In this document: positions 7,402 through 16,150 of the stretch, piece by piece | Position numbering within the stretch: the stretch's first letter is position 1 | Layout of the letters: every line of letters begins with the position of its first letter | Assembly: GCF_028473645.1 (NCBI RefSeq) | Contig: NZ_CP097269.1 | Location: forward strand, 3,676,001-3,740,000 | Reading direction: 5' to 3' | DNA length: 64,000 nt | Source of the DNA: Acidovorax sp. GBBC 1281 | Lineage (GTDB): Bacteria > Pseudomonadota > Gammaproteobacteria > Burkholderiales > Burkholderiaceae_C | Notes under the pieces: generated by a model | What the model saw: the letters and a program-made list of their open reading frames with translations, nothing else | Databases searched by the model: none | Told to the model about the DNA's origin: nothing | Position numbers and translations under genes: made by a program

Positions 7402-9651
7402 TCAACTGCGCCACAGCGCCATGCCGCCCGCCAGGCTCCAGGCCCGGGCGTGGCCCAGCCGGCGCAGCGCCTTGGCCGCCTGCGCGCTGCGGTTGCCGCT
7501 GCGGCAAAAGAACAGGACGGGCGTGTCGGGCGACAGAGCCAGCCATTCGGGCAGCGCGTTCACCAGGGCCGACAGCGGCACGGCCTGGCGCTGCACGGGT
7601 GCCCCCAGGTCGGGCGCCCGGCCCAGGCGCTGCTCGTAGGGCTCCCGCACGTCCACCAGCAGCAGGGCGGGCTGCGGGGCCTGCAGCATCGCTTGCAGTG
7701 CGGCCAGCGCCATGTCGCTGCCCGCGGCGGACGTGCACGGCGAGTCCACACGCACGCCGCACAGCATGGGCTGGCCGCTGGCCCCCTGCAGTGCCATGCC
7801 CTGCTCCAGCCGCGCCTTGGCCTGCGCGAAACCCGCGGCGTCCAGGCGCCCGTCGAGCACCTGCGCCAGCAGCGGCTGGGCGGCGCATTCCGTGGCGAGC
7901 GTGGTGGCGAAGCGGTGGTCTTCATCGTGCGCGGGCAGCAGCAGCGTACGGGTGCCCAGGTGTTGCGCCATGCGATGCAGCGACGGCCCGAAGGCGAGCG
8001 GCGCGCTCTGCGCGAAATCGCTGCGCCCCAGCGCGCCCGGCATGACGGTGTCTCCCACGAACGCCAGGCGCAGGCCCTGCGCGCCGTGCAGCAGATAGGC
8101 CGTGGCATCTTCGGTGTGGCCCGGCGTGGCCAGGCGGGTGAGGTGCAGCGCGCCCAGGTCGATCCGTTCGGCGGGCTGCGGCCAGCCCAGGGTGTCCACG
8201 GCCTCGTCCGCGGCCGGGTGGCCGGCCAGGGCGGCACGCAGCGCAGCGGCGGATGAGGCGTGGTCGCCGTGGCTGTGGGTGTCCAGCACCGCCGCCAGCG
8301 TGTAGCCCTGGCAACGCACCAGCTGGGCCAGCCGCTCGGTCAGCGCGGGCAGCGGATCGATCACGGCGCAGCGGCGGCTGGCGGCATCGGCCACCAGATA
8401 GCAGCACGCGCCATCGACCACGAAGCGGGTCACGCCTTCGACGGGCAGCGCGGCCGGTTGCGCCGGGCCCAGGCAGCTGGCACGCAGCGATTCGCCGCAC
8501 GCGCGGATGCGGGCGCAGGCCTCGCCGATGAAGGCGGCGTCCGCGGCCGGGCCGAACGACAGCCGCACGGCCGAGTCTGCCTGCCAGGCCGGCAACTGCA
8601 TGGCCTGCAGCACGTGGCTGGGCTGGGCCTTGGCCGCGCTGCAGGCCGAGCCGCCGCTGACGCGCACACCCGCGGCGTCGAACAGGTCCAGCAACAACCG
8701 GGAGCCCACGCCCGGCACCGAGAAGTTGAGCGTGGTGGGCAGGCAGAGCCCAGGCGGCGCGTTGAAGACGAGGCCGGGGAAGGCCGCCTCCAGCGCCGCG
8801 CCCAACTGCGCCCGGTAGCCCGCCAGCACCTGCGGGGGCTGGAACGTGGTGCCGCCCTCCAGCGCCGCCAGCACCGCGCCCAGGGCGGCGATGCCTGCCA
8901 TGTTCTCGGTGCCCGAGCGCAGGGCGCCCTCCTGCCCGCCGCCGGCCATCATGGGCGTGAACGGCGCGCCCTCGCGCACGTACAGCAGGCCGATGCCCTT
9001 GGGCGCATAGAGCTTGTGGCCGGAGAACGTGGCGTAGTCGATGGGGTGGTCGGCCAGCTGCAGCGCCATCTTGCCCAGGGCCTGCACGCTGTCCACCAGC
9101 CACAGCGCGCCGCTGCCCGCCATCGCCTGCGCGATGCCCGCCAGATCGCTGACCACGCCGGTCTCGTTGTTGGCGGCCATGGTGCACACCAGCGCGGCGC
9201 GCGGCGCATGGGCGCGCAGCCAGTCGAGGTCGTGCCGGCCATCGTGCGCCACGGGAATGGGCAGCACCTGCAGGCCGAGCTGCAGCAGCGTGTTCCAGTG
9301 CCGGAGCGCCTCGGGCACCGCCTTGTGCTCGGTCGCGCCGTACAGCAGCAGCTGCGGCCCTGCGGCGCCGTCGCCGCCTGCGGTGCCCTGCCTGCGCACA
9401 TGGTCCAGGGCCGACAGCACGGCGGTCTGGATGCCCTCGGTCGCGCCGCTCACGAACATCAGCTGGCCCGAAGGCGCACCGACCACCCGGCGGGCCCGGG
9501 CCCGCACCGCATCCATCAGCGCGCGGGCCTTGAGGCCGGTGCTGTGCGTGCTGCTGGGGTTGCCATAGTCGTCCGCCATCGCGGCCAGGGCGGCATCGCG
9601 GGCGGCGGGCAGGACGGGCGTGGTGGCGTTGGCGTCGAGGTAGATTTCCAT
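7402..9651 (-). CDS. three-domain fusion: cysteine desulfurase, ETHE1-like metallo-beta-lactamase fold, rhodanese
   Basis: A 749-residue cytoplasmic protein combining three sulfur-handling modules. Residues 1-390 are a class V aminotransferase like NifS/IscS with PLP Lys 213 (SGHK) and the persulfide-forming Cys 337 (SGGSAC). Residues about 400-590 are a metallo-beta-lactamase fold with THSHGDH at 458-464, His 512, Asp 534 in VGDT..GRSDF and His 575, a pattern close to persulfide dioxygenase ETHE1. Residues about 645-749 are a rhodanese domain with active Cys 716 in CRSGNR. The parts could take sulfur from cysteine, hold it as persulfide and oxidise or transfer it; this flow is inference. It is divergent from mutS and convergent with the Lrp gene. 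All catalytic residues appear intact. Confidence 0.85.
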   Translation of the reverse strand: MEIYLDANATTPVLPAARDAALAAMADDYGNPSSTHSTGLKARALMDAVRARARRVVGAPSGQLMFVSGATEGIQTAVLSALDHVRRQGTAGGDGAAGPQLLLYGATEHKAVPEALRHWNTLLQLGLQVLPIPVAHDGRHDLDWLRAHAPRAALVCTMAANNETGVVSDLAGIAQAMAGSGALWLVDSVQALGKMALQLADHPIDYATFSGHKLYAPKGIGLLYVREGAPFTPMMAGGGQEGALRSGTENMAGIAALGAVLAALEGGTTFQPPQVLAGYRAQLGAALEAAFPGLVFNAPPGLCLPTTLNFSVPGVGSRLLLDLFDAAGVRVSGGSACSAAKAQPSHVLQAMQLPAWQADSAVRLSFGPAADAAFIGEACARIRACGESLRASCLGPAQPAALPVEGVTRFVVDGACCYLVADAASRRCAVIDPLPALTERLAQLVRCQGYTLAAVLDTHSHGDHASSAAALRAALAGHPAADEAVDTLGWPQPAERIDLGALHLTRLATPGHTEDATAYLLHGAQGLRLAFVGDTVMPGALGRSDFAQSAPLAFGPSLHRMAQHLGTRTLLLPAHDEDHRFATTLATECAAQPLLAQVLDGRLDAAGFAQAKARLEQGMALQGASGQPMLCGVRVDSPCTSAAGSDMALAALQAMLQAPQPALLLVDVREPYEQRLGRAPDLGAPVQRQAVPLSALVNALPEWLALSPDTPVLFFCRSGNRSAQAAKALRRLGHARAWSLAGGMALWRS

Positions 9652-9981
9652 GGCGTTGCTTGATTTCCGTTGATACGGGTAACAACAACCATGTTAGTGG
9701 GCCATATTGAGAATATTTTTCTTATTTTTTGGCTTTATTTGAAATCAGCATCCATCCACCCATGCTTTGGCAAGGCCCGGGGCACGGCGGCGGCTGCCGG
9801 CCAAGGCACTGCCGATCCGATGGGTCGGCCCGCTGGCGCCAGGGCGCTCGTCCACAATAGCGGGTTCGCCGCGGCCGGCCGCTGACCGAGCGGGTGCCGC
9901 GATGCCACCCCGCGTGGGATTGCAGCAGCGAGCGGTCGTCGCGCGCTCCGCGATCCCGGTGAAGTCGAGAGAACCCAGAAC
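9652..9981. promoter_or_regulatory. divergent intergenic region between the sulfur fusion gene and mutS
   Basis: 330 bases without a gene. The part nearest the fusion gene (about 9690-9760) is strikingly AT-rich for this genome and contains a perfect dyad ATATT-GAG-AATAT at 9704-9716, 53 bases upstream of the fusion gene start, a plausible operator or promoter element. The mutS-proximal half is GC-rich. I could not assign a clear -35/-10 pair. Confidence 0.4.
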
Positions 9982-12684
9982 ATGCAGCAGCCGGCAGAAA
10001 ACACCCCCATCACCGCATCGCCATCCGCAGCGCCCTCCGCCCCTGGCACGCCCGCGCCCGCCGCGCCGCATCTGGGCAGCGACTTCTCGCACCACACGCC
10101 GATGATGCAGCAGTACCTGGCCCTGAAAGCCGCGTACCCCGACACGCTGGTCTTCTACCGCATGGGCGATTTCTACGAGGTGTTCTTCGCCGATGCCGAG
10201 AAGGCCGCGCGGCTGCTGGACATCACGCTCACGCAGCGCGGGCAGTCCGGTGGGCAGCCGGTGGTGATGGCCGGCGTGCCCTTCCACGCGCTGGAGAACT
10301 ACCTGGGCCGGCTCATCAAGATGGGCGAGTCGGTGGCCATCTGCGAGCAGGTGGGCGAAGTGGGCGCGAGCAAGGGGCCGGTGGAGCGCAAGGTGGTGCG
10401 CGTGGTCACGCCGGGCACGCTCACCGACAGCGAACTGCTGTCCGACAAGGCCGAATCGCTGCTGCTGTCGGTGCACCAGGGCCCGCGCGCGCGTTGCGGC
10501 CTGGCGTGGCTCAGCGTGACGCAGGGGCTGGTGCACCTGGCCGAATGCACGCACGACGAGGTCGGCGCCTGGATCGCGCGCATAGCCCCGAGCGAGGTGA
10601 TCTACAGCGCGGGCGTGACCGAGCGCTTCGAGCAGCAGCTGAAGGCGCTGCGCCAGAACGGCACGTTCGCCTGCCCCTTGAGCCTGCGGCCGGACTGGCA
10701 GTTCGATGCCGCGTTGGGCGAGCGCAAGCTGCTGGAGCAACTGGGCGCGGCCAGCCTCGCCGCCTGGAGCGCGCAGGACCTGGCCCAGGCCCACGCCGCC
10801 GCCGCCGCGCTGCTGGCCTATGCCGAGCACACGCAGGGCCGATCGCTCACCCACATGCACGGCGTGCGCGTGCAGCAGAGCGACGAGCTGATCGCCCTGC
10901 CCCTGGCCACGCGCCGCAACCTGGAACTGACGCGCACGCTGCGCGGCGAGGACGCGCCCACTCTCTTTTCGCTGCTGGACACCTGCATGACCGGCATGGG
11001 CAGCCGCCTGCTCAAGACCTGGCTGCTGGAGCCGCGGCGCGACCGCACCGAGGCCCGCCAGCGCCTGTCGGCCACCGCAGCGCTGCGCGGCACGGCCTCG
11101 GGCACCGGCGCATGGCAGGCGCTGCGCGGCGAGCTGCGCGGCGTGAGCGATGTGGAGCGTATCACGGCCCGCATCGCGCTGCGGCAGGTGCGCCCGCGCG
11201 AGCTGCTGGGCCTGTGCAAGACGCTACAAAAAGCAGAGCAGCTTGCCGGGGCATTCCATGCTTCGGAGCCGTTTTTGGCCCAGATCTTCGACCACCTGCG
11301 TCCGCCGGTCGATTGCGGCGAACTGCTGCGCGCGGCCATCCATGAAGAGCCGGCCGCGCTGGTGCGCGACGGCGGCGTGATCGCCTCGGGCTTTGACGCC
11401 GAGCTGGACGAGCTGCGCGGCATCCAGACGCACTGCGACACCTTCCTGCTCGACCTGGAGACGCGCGAGCGGGCCCGCACCGGCATCGCCAACCTGCGCG
11501 TGCAGTTCAACAAGGTGCACGGCTTCTACATCGAGGTGACCAGCAGCCACCTGGACCGCGTGCCGCACGACTACCGCCGCCGCCAGACGCTCAAGAACGC
11601 CGAGCGCTTCATCACGCCGGAACTCAAGACCTTCGAGGACAAGGCGCTGTCGGCGCAGGAGCGCGGCCTGGCGCGCGAGAAGTGGCTGTACGAGCAGTTG
11701 CTGGACCGGCTGCAGCCGCACGTGCCCGCCCTCACCCGGCTGGCGCATGCGCTGGCCACGCTCGATGTGCTGTGCGCGCTGGCCGAGCGATCGCTCACGC
11801 TGAACTGGTGCGCGCCGCAGTTCGCGCCCGAGCCCTGCATCGAGATCGAGGGCGGGCGCCACCCGGTGGTGGAGGCGCGGCTGGCCGAGACCTCGTCCGG
11901 CAGCTTCATCGCCAACCACACGCGGCTGAACGCCAACACCCGCATGCAGGTCATCACCGGGCCCAACATGGGCGGTAAATCGACCTATATGCGGCAGGTG
12001 GCGCTGATCGTGCTGCTGGCCAGCATGGGCAGCCACGTGCCGGCCACGTCGTGCCGCCTGGGGCCCATCGATGCGATCCACACGCGCATCGGCGCGGCCG
12101 ACGACCTGGCCAACGCGCAATCGACCTTCATGCTGGAGATGACCGAGGCCGCGCAGATCCTGCATTCGGCCACGCCGCACAGCCTGGTGCTGATGGACGA
12201 GATCGGGCGTGGCACGAGCACCTTCGACGGCTTGGCGCTGGCCAGCGGCATCGCCACGCACCTGCACGACCGCACCAAGGCGTTCACGTTGTTCGCCACC
12301 CACTACTTCGAACTGACCGAACTGTCGGCGCGCCACCAGCACGCGGTGAACGTGCACGTGGGCGCGACCGAATCGGGCTCGAACATCGTCTTTTTGCACG
12401 AGATACAGCCGGGGCCGGCCAGCCGCAGCTACGGCATCCACGTGGCCCGCCTGGCGGGCGTGCCGGCCCCGGTGCTGAACCATGCGCGCCACACGCTGGC
12501 CGCTCTGGAGCAGCGGGCCGGCGAGGGCGAAACGCAGGTGGACCTGTTCGCCGAACCGCCCGAGGCCGAGGGGCCGCTGGTAAGCCCGGCGGAAGCGGCA
12601 CTGGCCGAACTGCAGCCCGACACCCTGAGCCCGCGCGAGGCGCTGGACGCGCTCTACCAGCTCAAGCGGCTGGTGCAGGGTTAG
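9982..12684 (+). CDS. mutS: DNA mismatch repair protein MutS
   Basis: Mismatch-recognition ATPase of 900 residues that binds base mismatches and recruits MutL. The mismatch-binding motif DFYEVF is at residues 63-68 (Phe 64, Glu 66). The core, lever and clamp domains follow, and the ATPase has Walker [10 protein letters not shown] at 660-668, then [14 protein letters not shown] and the helix-turn-helix end. A leader of about 35 residues rich in Ala, Pro and Thr precedes the usual start, common in this family. Residues about 414-433 are encoded by the 58-bp repeat element at 11223-11280, read in frame within the lever region. The gene is otherwise intact and convergent with the cysteine-dioxygenase-like gene. 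Confidence 0.97.
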   Translation: MQQPAENTPITASPSAAPSAPGTPAPAAPHLGSDFSHHTPMMQQYLALKAAYPDTLVFYRMGDFYEVFFADAEKAARLLDITLTQRGQSGGQPVVMAGVPFHALENYLGRLIKMGESVAICEQVGEVGASKGPVERKVVRVVTPGTLTDSELLSDKAESLLLSVHQGPRARCGLAWLSVTQGLVHLAECTHDEVGAWIARIAPSEVIYSAGVTERFEQQLKALRQNGTFACPLSLRPDWQFDAALGERKLLEQLGAASLAAWSAQDLAQAHAAAAALLAYAEHTQGRSLTHMHGVRVQQSDELIALPLATRRNLELTRTLRGEDAPTLFSLLDTCMTGMGSRLLKTWLLEPRRDRTEARQRLSATAALRGTASGTGAWQALRGELRGVSDVERITARIALRQVRPRELLGLCKTLQKAEQLAGAFHASEPFLAQIFDHLRPPVDCGELLRAAIHEEPAALVRDGGVIASGFDAELDELRGIQTHCDTFLLDLETRERARTGIANLRVQFNKVHGFYIEVTSSHLDRVPHDYRRRQTLKNAERFITPELKTFEDKALSAQERGLAREKWLYEQLLDRLQPHVPALTRLAHALATLDVLCALAERSLTLNWCAPQFAPEPCIEIEGGRHPVVEARLAETSSGSFIANHTRLNANTRMQVITGPNMGGKSTYMRQVALIVLLASMGSHVPATSCRLGPIDAIHTRIGAADDLANAQSTFMLEMTEAAQILHSATPHSLVLMDEIGRGTSTFDGLALASGIATHLHDRTKAFTLFATHYFELTELSARHQHAVNVHVGATESGSNIVFLHEIQPGPASRSYGIHVARLAGVPAPVLNHARHTLAALEQRAGEGETQVDLFAEPPEAEGPLVSPAEAALAELQPDTLSPREALDALYQLKRLVQG
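11223..11280 (+). repeat. 58-bp repeat element inside mutS (copy C)
   Basis: This segment of the mutS frame aligns without gaps over 58 bases with the intergenic copy at 7311-7368: about 32 identities, including GCTA at the left end and GTTTTTGGCC against ATTTTTGGCC at the right end. The left inverted repeat has decayed here. It encodes about 20 residues between the conserved MutS core helices. Confidence 0.5.
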
Positions 12685-12717
12685 CCAGGCCGCGCAGGCG
12701 GCCGACCCCGGGAGAGC

Positions 12718-13732
12718 CTACTCGGCCGGAGCCACGGCGGGCTTGGGTGCCTTGGGCGTGCGCTCGAACTTGGTCTTGGCCGCGATCTGCTGGCCTTCGG
12801 ACAGGCCGTCCATGTCGCGGTACAGGTGCACCGACAGAGCGATGTCGCCGGACTTGTTCTTGAGGCTGTGGGGCACGCCCAGCTCGTCAGGCCCGAAGCC
12901 AGCCCACGACCCCTGCGGCCGCGCATTTTTGTCGGTCTTGTCGGCCAGCGGCGTTTTGTCTTTCGTTTCGCCGGTCGGTCGGTAGATCCGCTCCGACAAA
13001 TTGCCCTTCAGGATGAAAGAAGCGCACTCGTTGGGATGGTCGTGGATGGGGGTCTTTTGCTTGGCATCGAACACGAACAGTTGCAGGCAGAACGACTCTC
13101 CTTCCTTTGCGTGGCTGTGCAGCAGATAGCGGCCGTAACCCGCCAACTGGGTGGCGTCCTTGGGCTGATAGATATCGGTGGACAGCTGGGCTTGCTCCAG
13201 CAGGCCCGGGAGGGCGTCCGCCACGCAATCGCGCACGTCCTTGCCGGCCGCGATCTCGGCTTGCACGGAGGCTTGCTGCAAAAACTTCTGCACGCCGGCC
13301 TCCAGGCGCTTTTGGTTGCCCGCGTGCTCGGGCAGGTTGTCTGCAGGGATGGCGGTATAGACACCCGGCAGCGCCGCTTCGCGGGCGGTGATCGTGGATT
13401 CCGCAGCGGCCACAGTGGTCAAGGGGCGCACACTTTGCAGGTGCTGAAGCCCGGCCGGGGCGCAGAGGGAATGCGCCCTGCGGCGACTGAAACGCAGCGC
13501 CGGACTGGAACGATGCGAGGCTGCCCCGGGCTTGCGGCGATGCGCTGCCCGAATGGGCCTTGCCCCCTCCCGCACGGGCATTCAAGCCCGGCGGCGCGAA
13601 ACCCGGCCGCGATTGGCCGGCGGTGGTGGCGCCCGACGCGGCCTTTTTGGCCGCATGGGCGGTCGGTTGTTGCGATGCCATCTGTTTGAGGAGGCGGCTG
13701 CCCGTGGAGACGAGCCTGGATGCATTGGTCAT
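12718..13732 (-). pseudogene. cysteine-dioxygenase-like cupin with Ser/Ala/Gly-rich, effector-like leader; frameshifted
   Basis: A cupin of the thiol dioxygenase type: PIHDHPNECASFILKG supplies the two metal His residues and GVPHSLKNKSGDIALSVHLY the third. The start is ATG 13732, supported by AAAGGTG 8-9 bases upstream and by strong G/C bias at third codon positions. The first 92 codons encode a leader rich in Ser, Ala, Gly and Gln without any Asp or Glu, as in type III secreted proteins. The frame then breaks at about 13456, where one extra G in a G/C run separates the leader from the cupin, which continues in the other frame to TAG 12718. Removing the extra base would give 337 residues. It may be a plant-cell-targeted dioxygenase, now inactivated, or an assembly error. 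No exact PIP box is seen upstream. Confidence 0.65.
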
Positions 13733-14014
13733 GGAAAAAACACCTTTCGAAGCGGTAAAGAAAGCGAGAACGGCGACTACTTGATCCGTCGCTTAACCCA
13801 CCCGCCATTCTTCGAACCACAAGGCGGAATCCCGCCCGACACGCGAAGCCGATGTCCGGAAATGCGAATGTCTTTTCATATTGCGAAATCATCTGAAACA
13901 TTGGCGACACGCCGCACCGTTTGTCCCCTGTTTCTGACGCACCGTCTTGGGGCAAGTCCGCAGCGCAACGGCGACAACGCCTACACTCGACCCTTTGTCC
14001 CCCAATTGCCCTCC

Positions 14015-14842
14015 ATGACGTATTGCGTCGCCATCAAGCTCAACGCCGGACTGGTTTTCCTGTCCGATTCCCGCACCAATGCGGGCCTGGACCAGATCAG
14101 CTCCTTTCGCAAGATGATGATCTACGAGAAGGCGGGCGACCGATTCATGGTGCTGCTGTCCGCCGGCAACCTGAGCATCTCCCAGTCGGTGCGCGAGATC
14201 CTGCAGTCCGAGCAGCTCACCGACCGCGAGGGCGGCGAGCCGATGACGATCTGGAATGCCAAGAGCATGTTCGATGCCGCCCGCGTGCTGGGCGCCGCCG
14301 TGCGCCACGTGCATGAACGCGACGGCGCTGCGCTCAAGCGCTCGGGTGTGGACTTCAATGTCTCGCTGGTGTTCGGCGGGCAGATCCAGGGCGAGGGCAT
14401 GCGGCTCTTTCAGGTGTACTCGGCGGGCAACTTCATCGAAGCCACGTCCGAGACGCCGTACTTCCAGGTGGGCGAATCCAAATACGGCAAGCCCGTGCTC
14501 GACCGCGTGCTGACGCCCGACACGCCGCTGGACGAGGCCGCCAAGTGCGCGCTGGTGTCCATGGACAGCACGCTCAAGTCCAACCTCTCGGTAGGCCTGC
14601 CGCTGGACCTGGTGGTGTACGAGGTGGGCCAGTTCGCCACCGACAAGATCGTCTGCATCGACGAGCACAACCCCTACTTCCGCATGCTGCACAACAGCTG
14701 GGGCGAGAAGCTGCGCGAGGTGTTCGACAGCATCGAAGACCCCGCATGGCACGGCGGCCTGACCAAGGTGCCGATCAAGGTCGAGCCATCGCGCAGCCGC
14801 CCGATCAAGAAGATCACCAACCCGCGCGACAAGCTCGTCTGA
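14015..14842 (+). CDS. Anbu-type proteasome-like peptidase
   Basis: Protein of 275 residues in the Anbu (ancestral beta subunit) branch of the proteasome/HslV superfamily of N-terminal nucleophile hydrolases. After ATG the protein begins TYCVAIKLNAGLVFLSDSRTNAG, giving Thr 2 as the candidate nucleophile, with the conserved Asp in SDSRTNAG and a Lys in the following FRKM region. Glycine-rich VLLSAGNLSISQSV corresponds to the usual S1 region. The frame is open much further upstream, but ATG 14015 is the one that exposes the Thr. Anbu genes often lie next to transglutaminase-like and alpha-E genes; here they are absent and an alpha/beta hydrolase follows. Its substrate is unknown. Confidence 0.85.
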   Translation: MTYCVAIKLNAGLVFLSDSRTNAGLDQISSFRKMMIYEKAGDRFMVLLSAGNLSISQSVREILQSEQLTDREGGEPMTIWNAKSMFDAARVLGAAVRHVHERDGAALKRSGVDFNVSLVFGGQIQGEGMRLFQVYSAGNFIEATSETPYFQVGESKYGKPVLDRVLTPDTPLDEAAKCALVSMDSTLKSNLSVGLPLDLVVYEVGQFATDKIVCIDEHNPYFRMLHNSWGEKLREVFDSIEDPAWHGGLTKVPIKVEPSRSRPIKKITNPRDKLV

Positions 14843-14885
14843 CGCCCTGGCGGCACGCCGCCACGGCAGCAGCCGCCGAAGCCCC

Positions 14886-15701
14886 ATGCTCCCCATCGTC
14901 TTCTCGCACGCCAACAGCTTTCCGGCAGGCACTTACTCGGTGCTGTTTCGCCACCTGAAGGACCGGGGTTTCGATGTCAGCGCGCTGGACCGCTACGGGC
15001 ATGCGCCCGAGTACCCCGTCACCAACAACTGGCCGCACCTGGTGCAGCAGCTGGCCGACTTCGCGCAGGAGCAGGTGCAGCGCGCGGGCGGGCCGGTGTT
15101 CTTCGTGGGCCATTCGCTCGGCGGCTTCCTGAGCGTGATGACCGCTGCGCGCCACCCCGAACTGGCGCGCGGTGTGCTGATGATCGACTCGCCCCTCATC
15201 AGCGGCTGGCGCGCCAGTGCGCTGGGCATGGCCAAGCAGACGCAACTGGTGGGTGCCGTGTCGCCCGGCAAGGTCAGCCGGGCCCGGCGCAACGCGTGGG
15301 CCAGCCCCGACGAGGCGCTGGAGCATTTCCGCAAGAAGAAGGCCTTCGCGCAGTGGGACGGCGAGGTCCTGCGCGACTACATCCAGCACGGCCTGCGCGA
15401 GCACGAGGGCCGGCACATGCTGCATTTCGACCGGGCCGTGGAGACCGCCATCTACAACACCCTGCCGCACAACCTGTCGCAGCTGCTGCGAGCGCACCCG
15501 CTGCGCTGCCCTGCGGCGTTCATCGGCGGGCGCTCGTCGGCCGAGGTGCGGCAGGTGGGCATGGCGATGACGCTGAGCATCACCCAGGGGCGGGTGACGG
15601 TGCTCGACGGAAGCCACCTCTTCCCGATGGAACAGCCCAAGACCACGGCCGCCGCCATCGAGGCCGCGCTGCTGAATCTCATGGCGGTCCGGACCGCCTG
15701 A
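14886..15701 (+). CDS. alpha/beta hydrolase
   Basis: Cytoplasmic hydrolase of 271 residues. The nucleophile elbow GHSLGG lies at about residues 78-83, preceded by the oxyanion-hole region FSHANSFPAG, and the catalytic His is in DGSHLFPME near the C-terminus, so the triad appears complete. No signal peptide is seen. It follows the Anbu peptidase by 43 bases in the same direction and may be co-transcribed. The substrate cannot be told from sequence; lipase, esterase and haloperoxidase-like members share this pattern. Confidence 0.85.
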   Translation: MLPIVFSHANSFPAGTYSVLFRHLKDRGFDVSALDRYGHAPEYPVTNNWPHLVQQLADFAQEQVQRAGGPVFFVGHSLGGFLSVMTAARHPELARGVLMIDSPLISGWRASALGMAKQTQLVGAVSPGKVSRARRNAWASPDEALEHFRKKKAFAQWDGEVLRDYIQHGLREHEGRHMLHFDRAVETAIYNTLPHNLSQLLRAHPLRCPAAFIGGRSSAEVRQVGMAMTLSITQGRVTVLDGSHLFPMEQPKTTAAAIEAALLNLMAVRTA

Positions 15702-16150
15702 GCCTCTTCCCCCCTGGTCGCGCTGCGCCCGCACGGCTTCCATTCCGCGCAGGTCCAAAGTGCCGCTGAGCGAGCGCCGACGTTAAAGGCTGCAACGCGC
15801 ATTCCGCGCCCGAAGGGGCTCCATGGCCACTCGCCGCGCCATGACCACCCACTGCAGCATGGCAGCCGCTTTTCGTGTGGCCAACGTACCGCATCCATCA
15901 AAAAAATGGAATCTGCGGAGAAAGTTCTCATACACTGCGGCAGCGTTACAACGTGATACAGCATGCCTTATCCCGACACAACCCGCCCCCGCTGCGCTGC
16001 TCTCGAGTCCAGCCAGGCCCCCTGCCCGCCCTGCGGCGGCTTGCGCACATGACACGTCGCCCGACACCTCCCGGCGGGCGGTGCGCCCGCCATTCGCGCA
16101 CGGTGCGCTGACGCACAAGCCACCGCGTCGCCCCCATTGCCACTGCTGCC
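15702..16150. other. 449-base region without a convincing gene
   Basis: Both strands have open stretches, but their composition looks like frame shadows. A locally AT-rich segment at about 15890-15955 holds a CCAT-N7-ATGG dyad and could contain the promoter of the following diguanylate cyclase gene. Nothing else is recognised. Confidence 0.4.

Noticed and set aside
12718..13581. Cupin gene starting at 13581 in its own frame
   Set aside because: The first 40 residues of that reading are basic and have poor third-position bias, whereas the other frame from 13732 has a ribosome site and coding bias.
13637..13660. GGCC-TTTTT-GGCC segment in the cupin leader as a fourth repeat copy
   Set aside because: It resembles only the right end of the 58-bp element; no CTAT-N7-ATAG arm or aligned middle is present.
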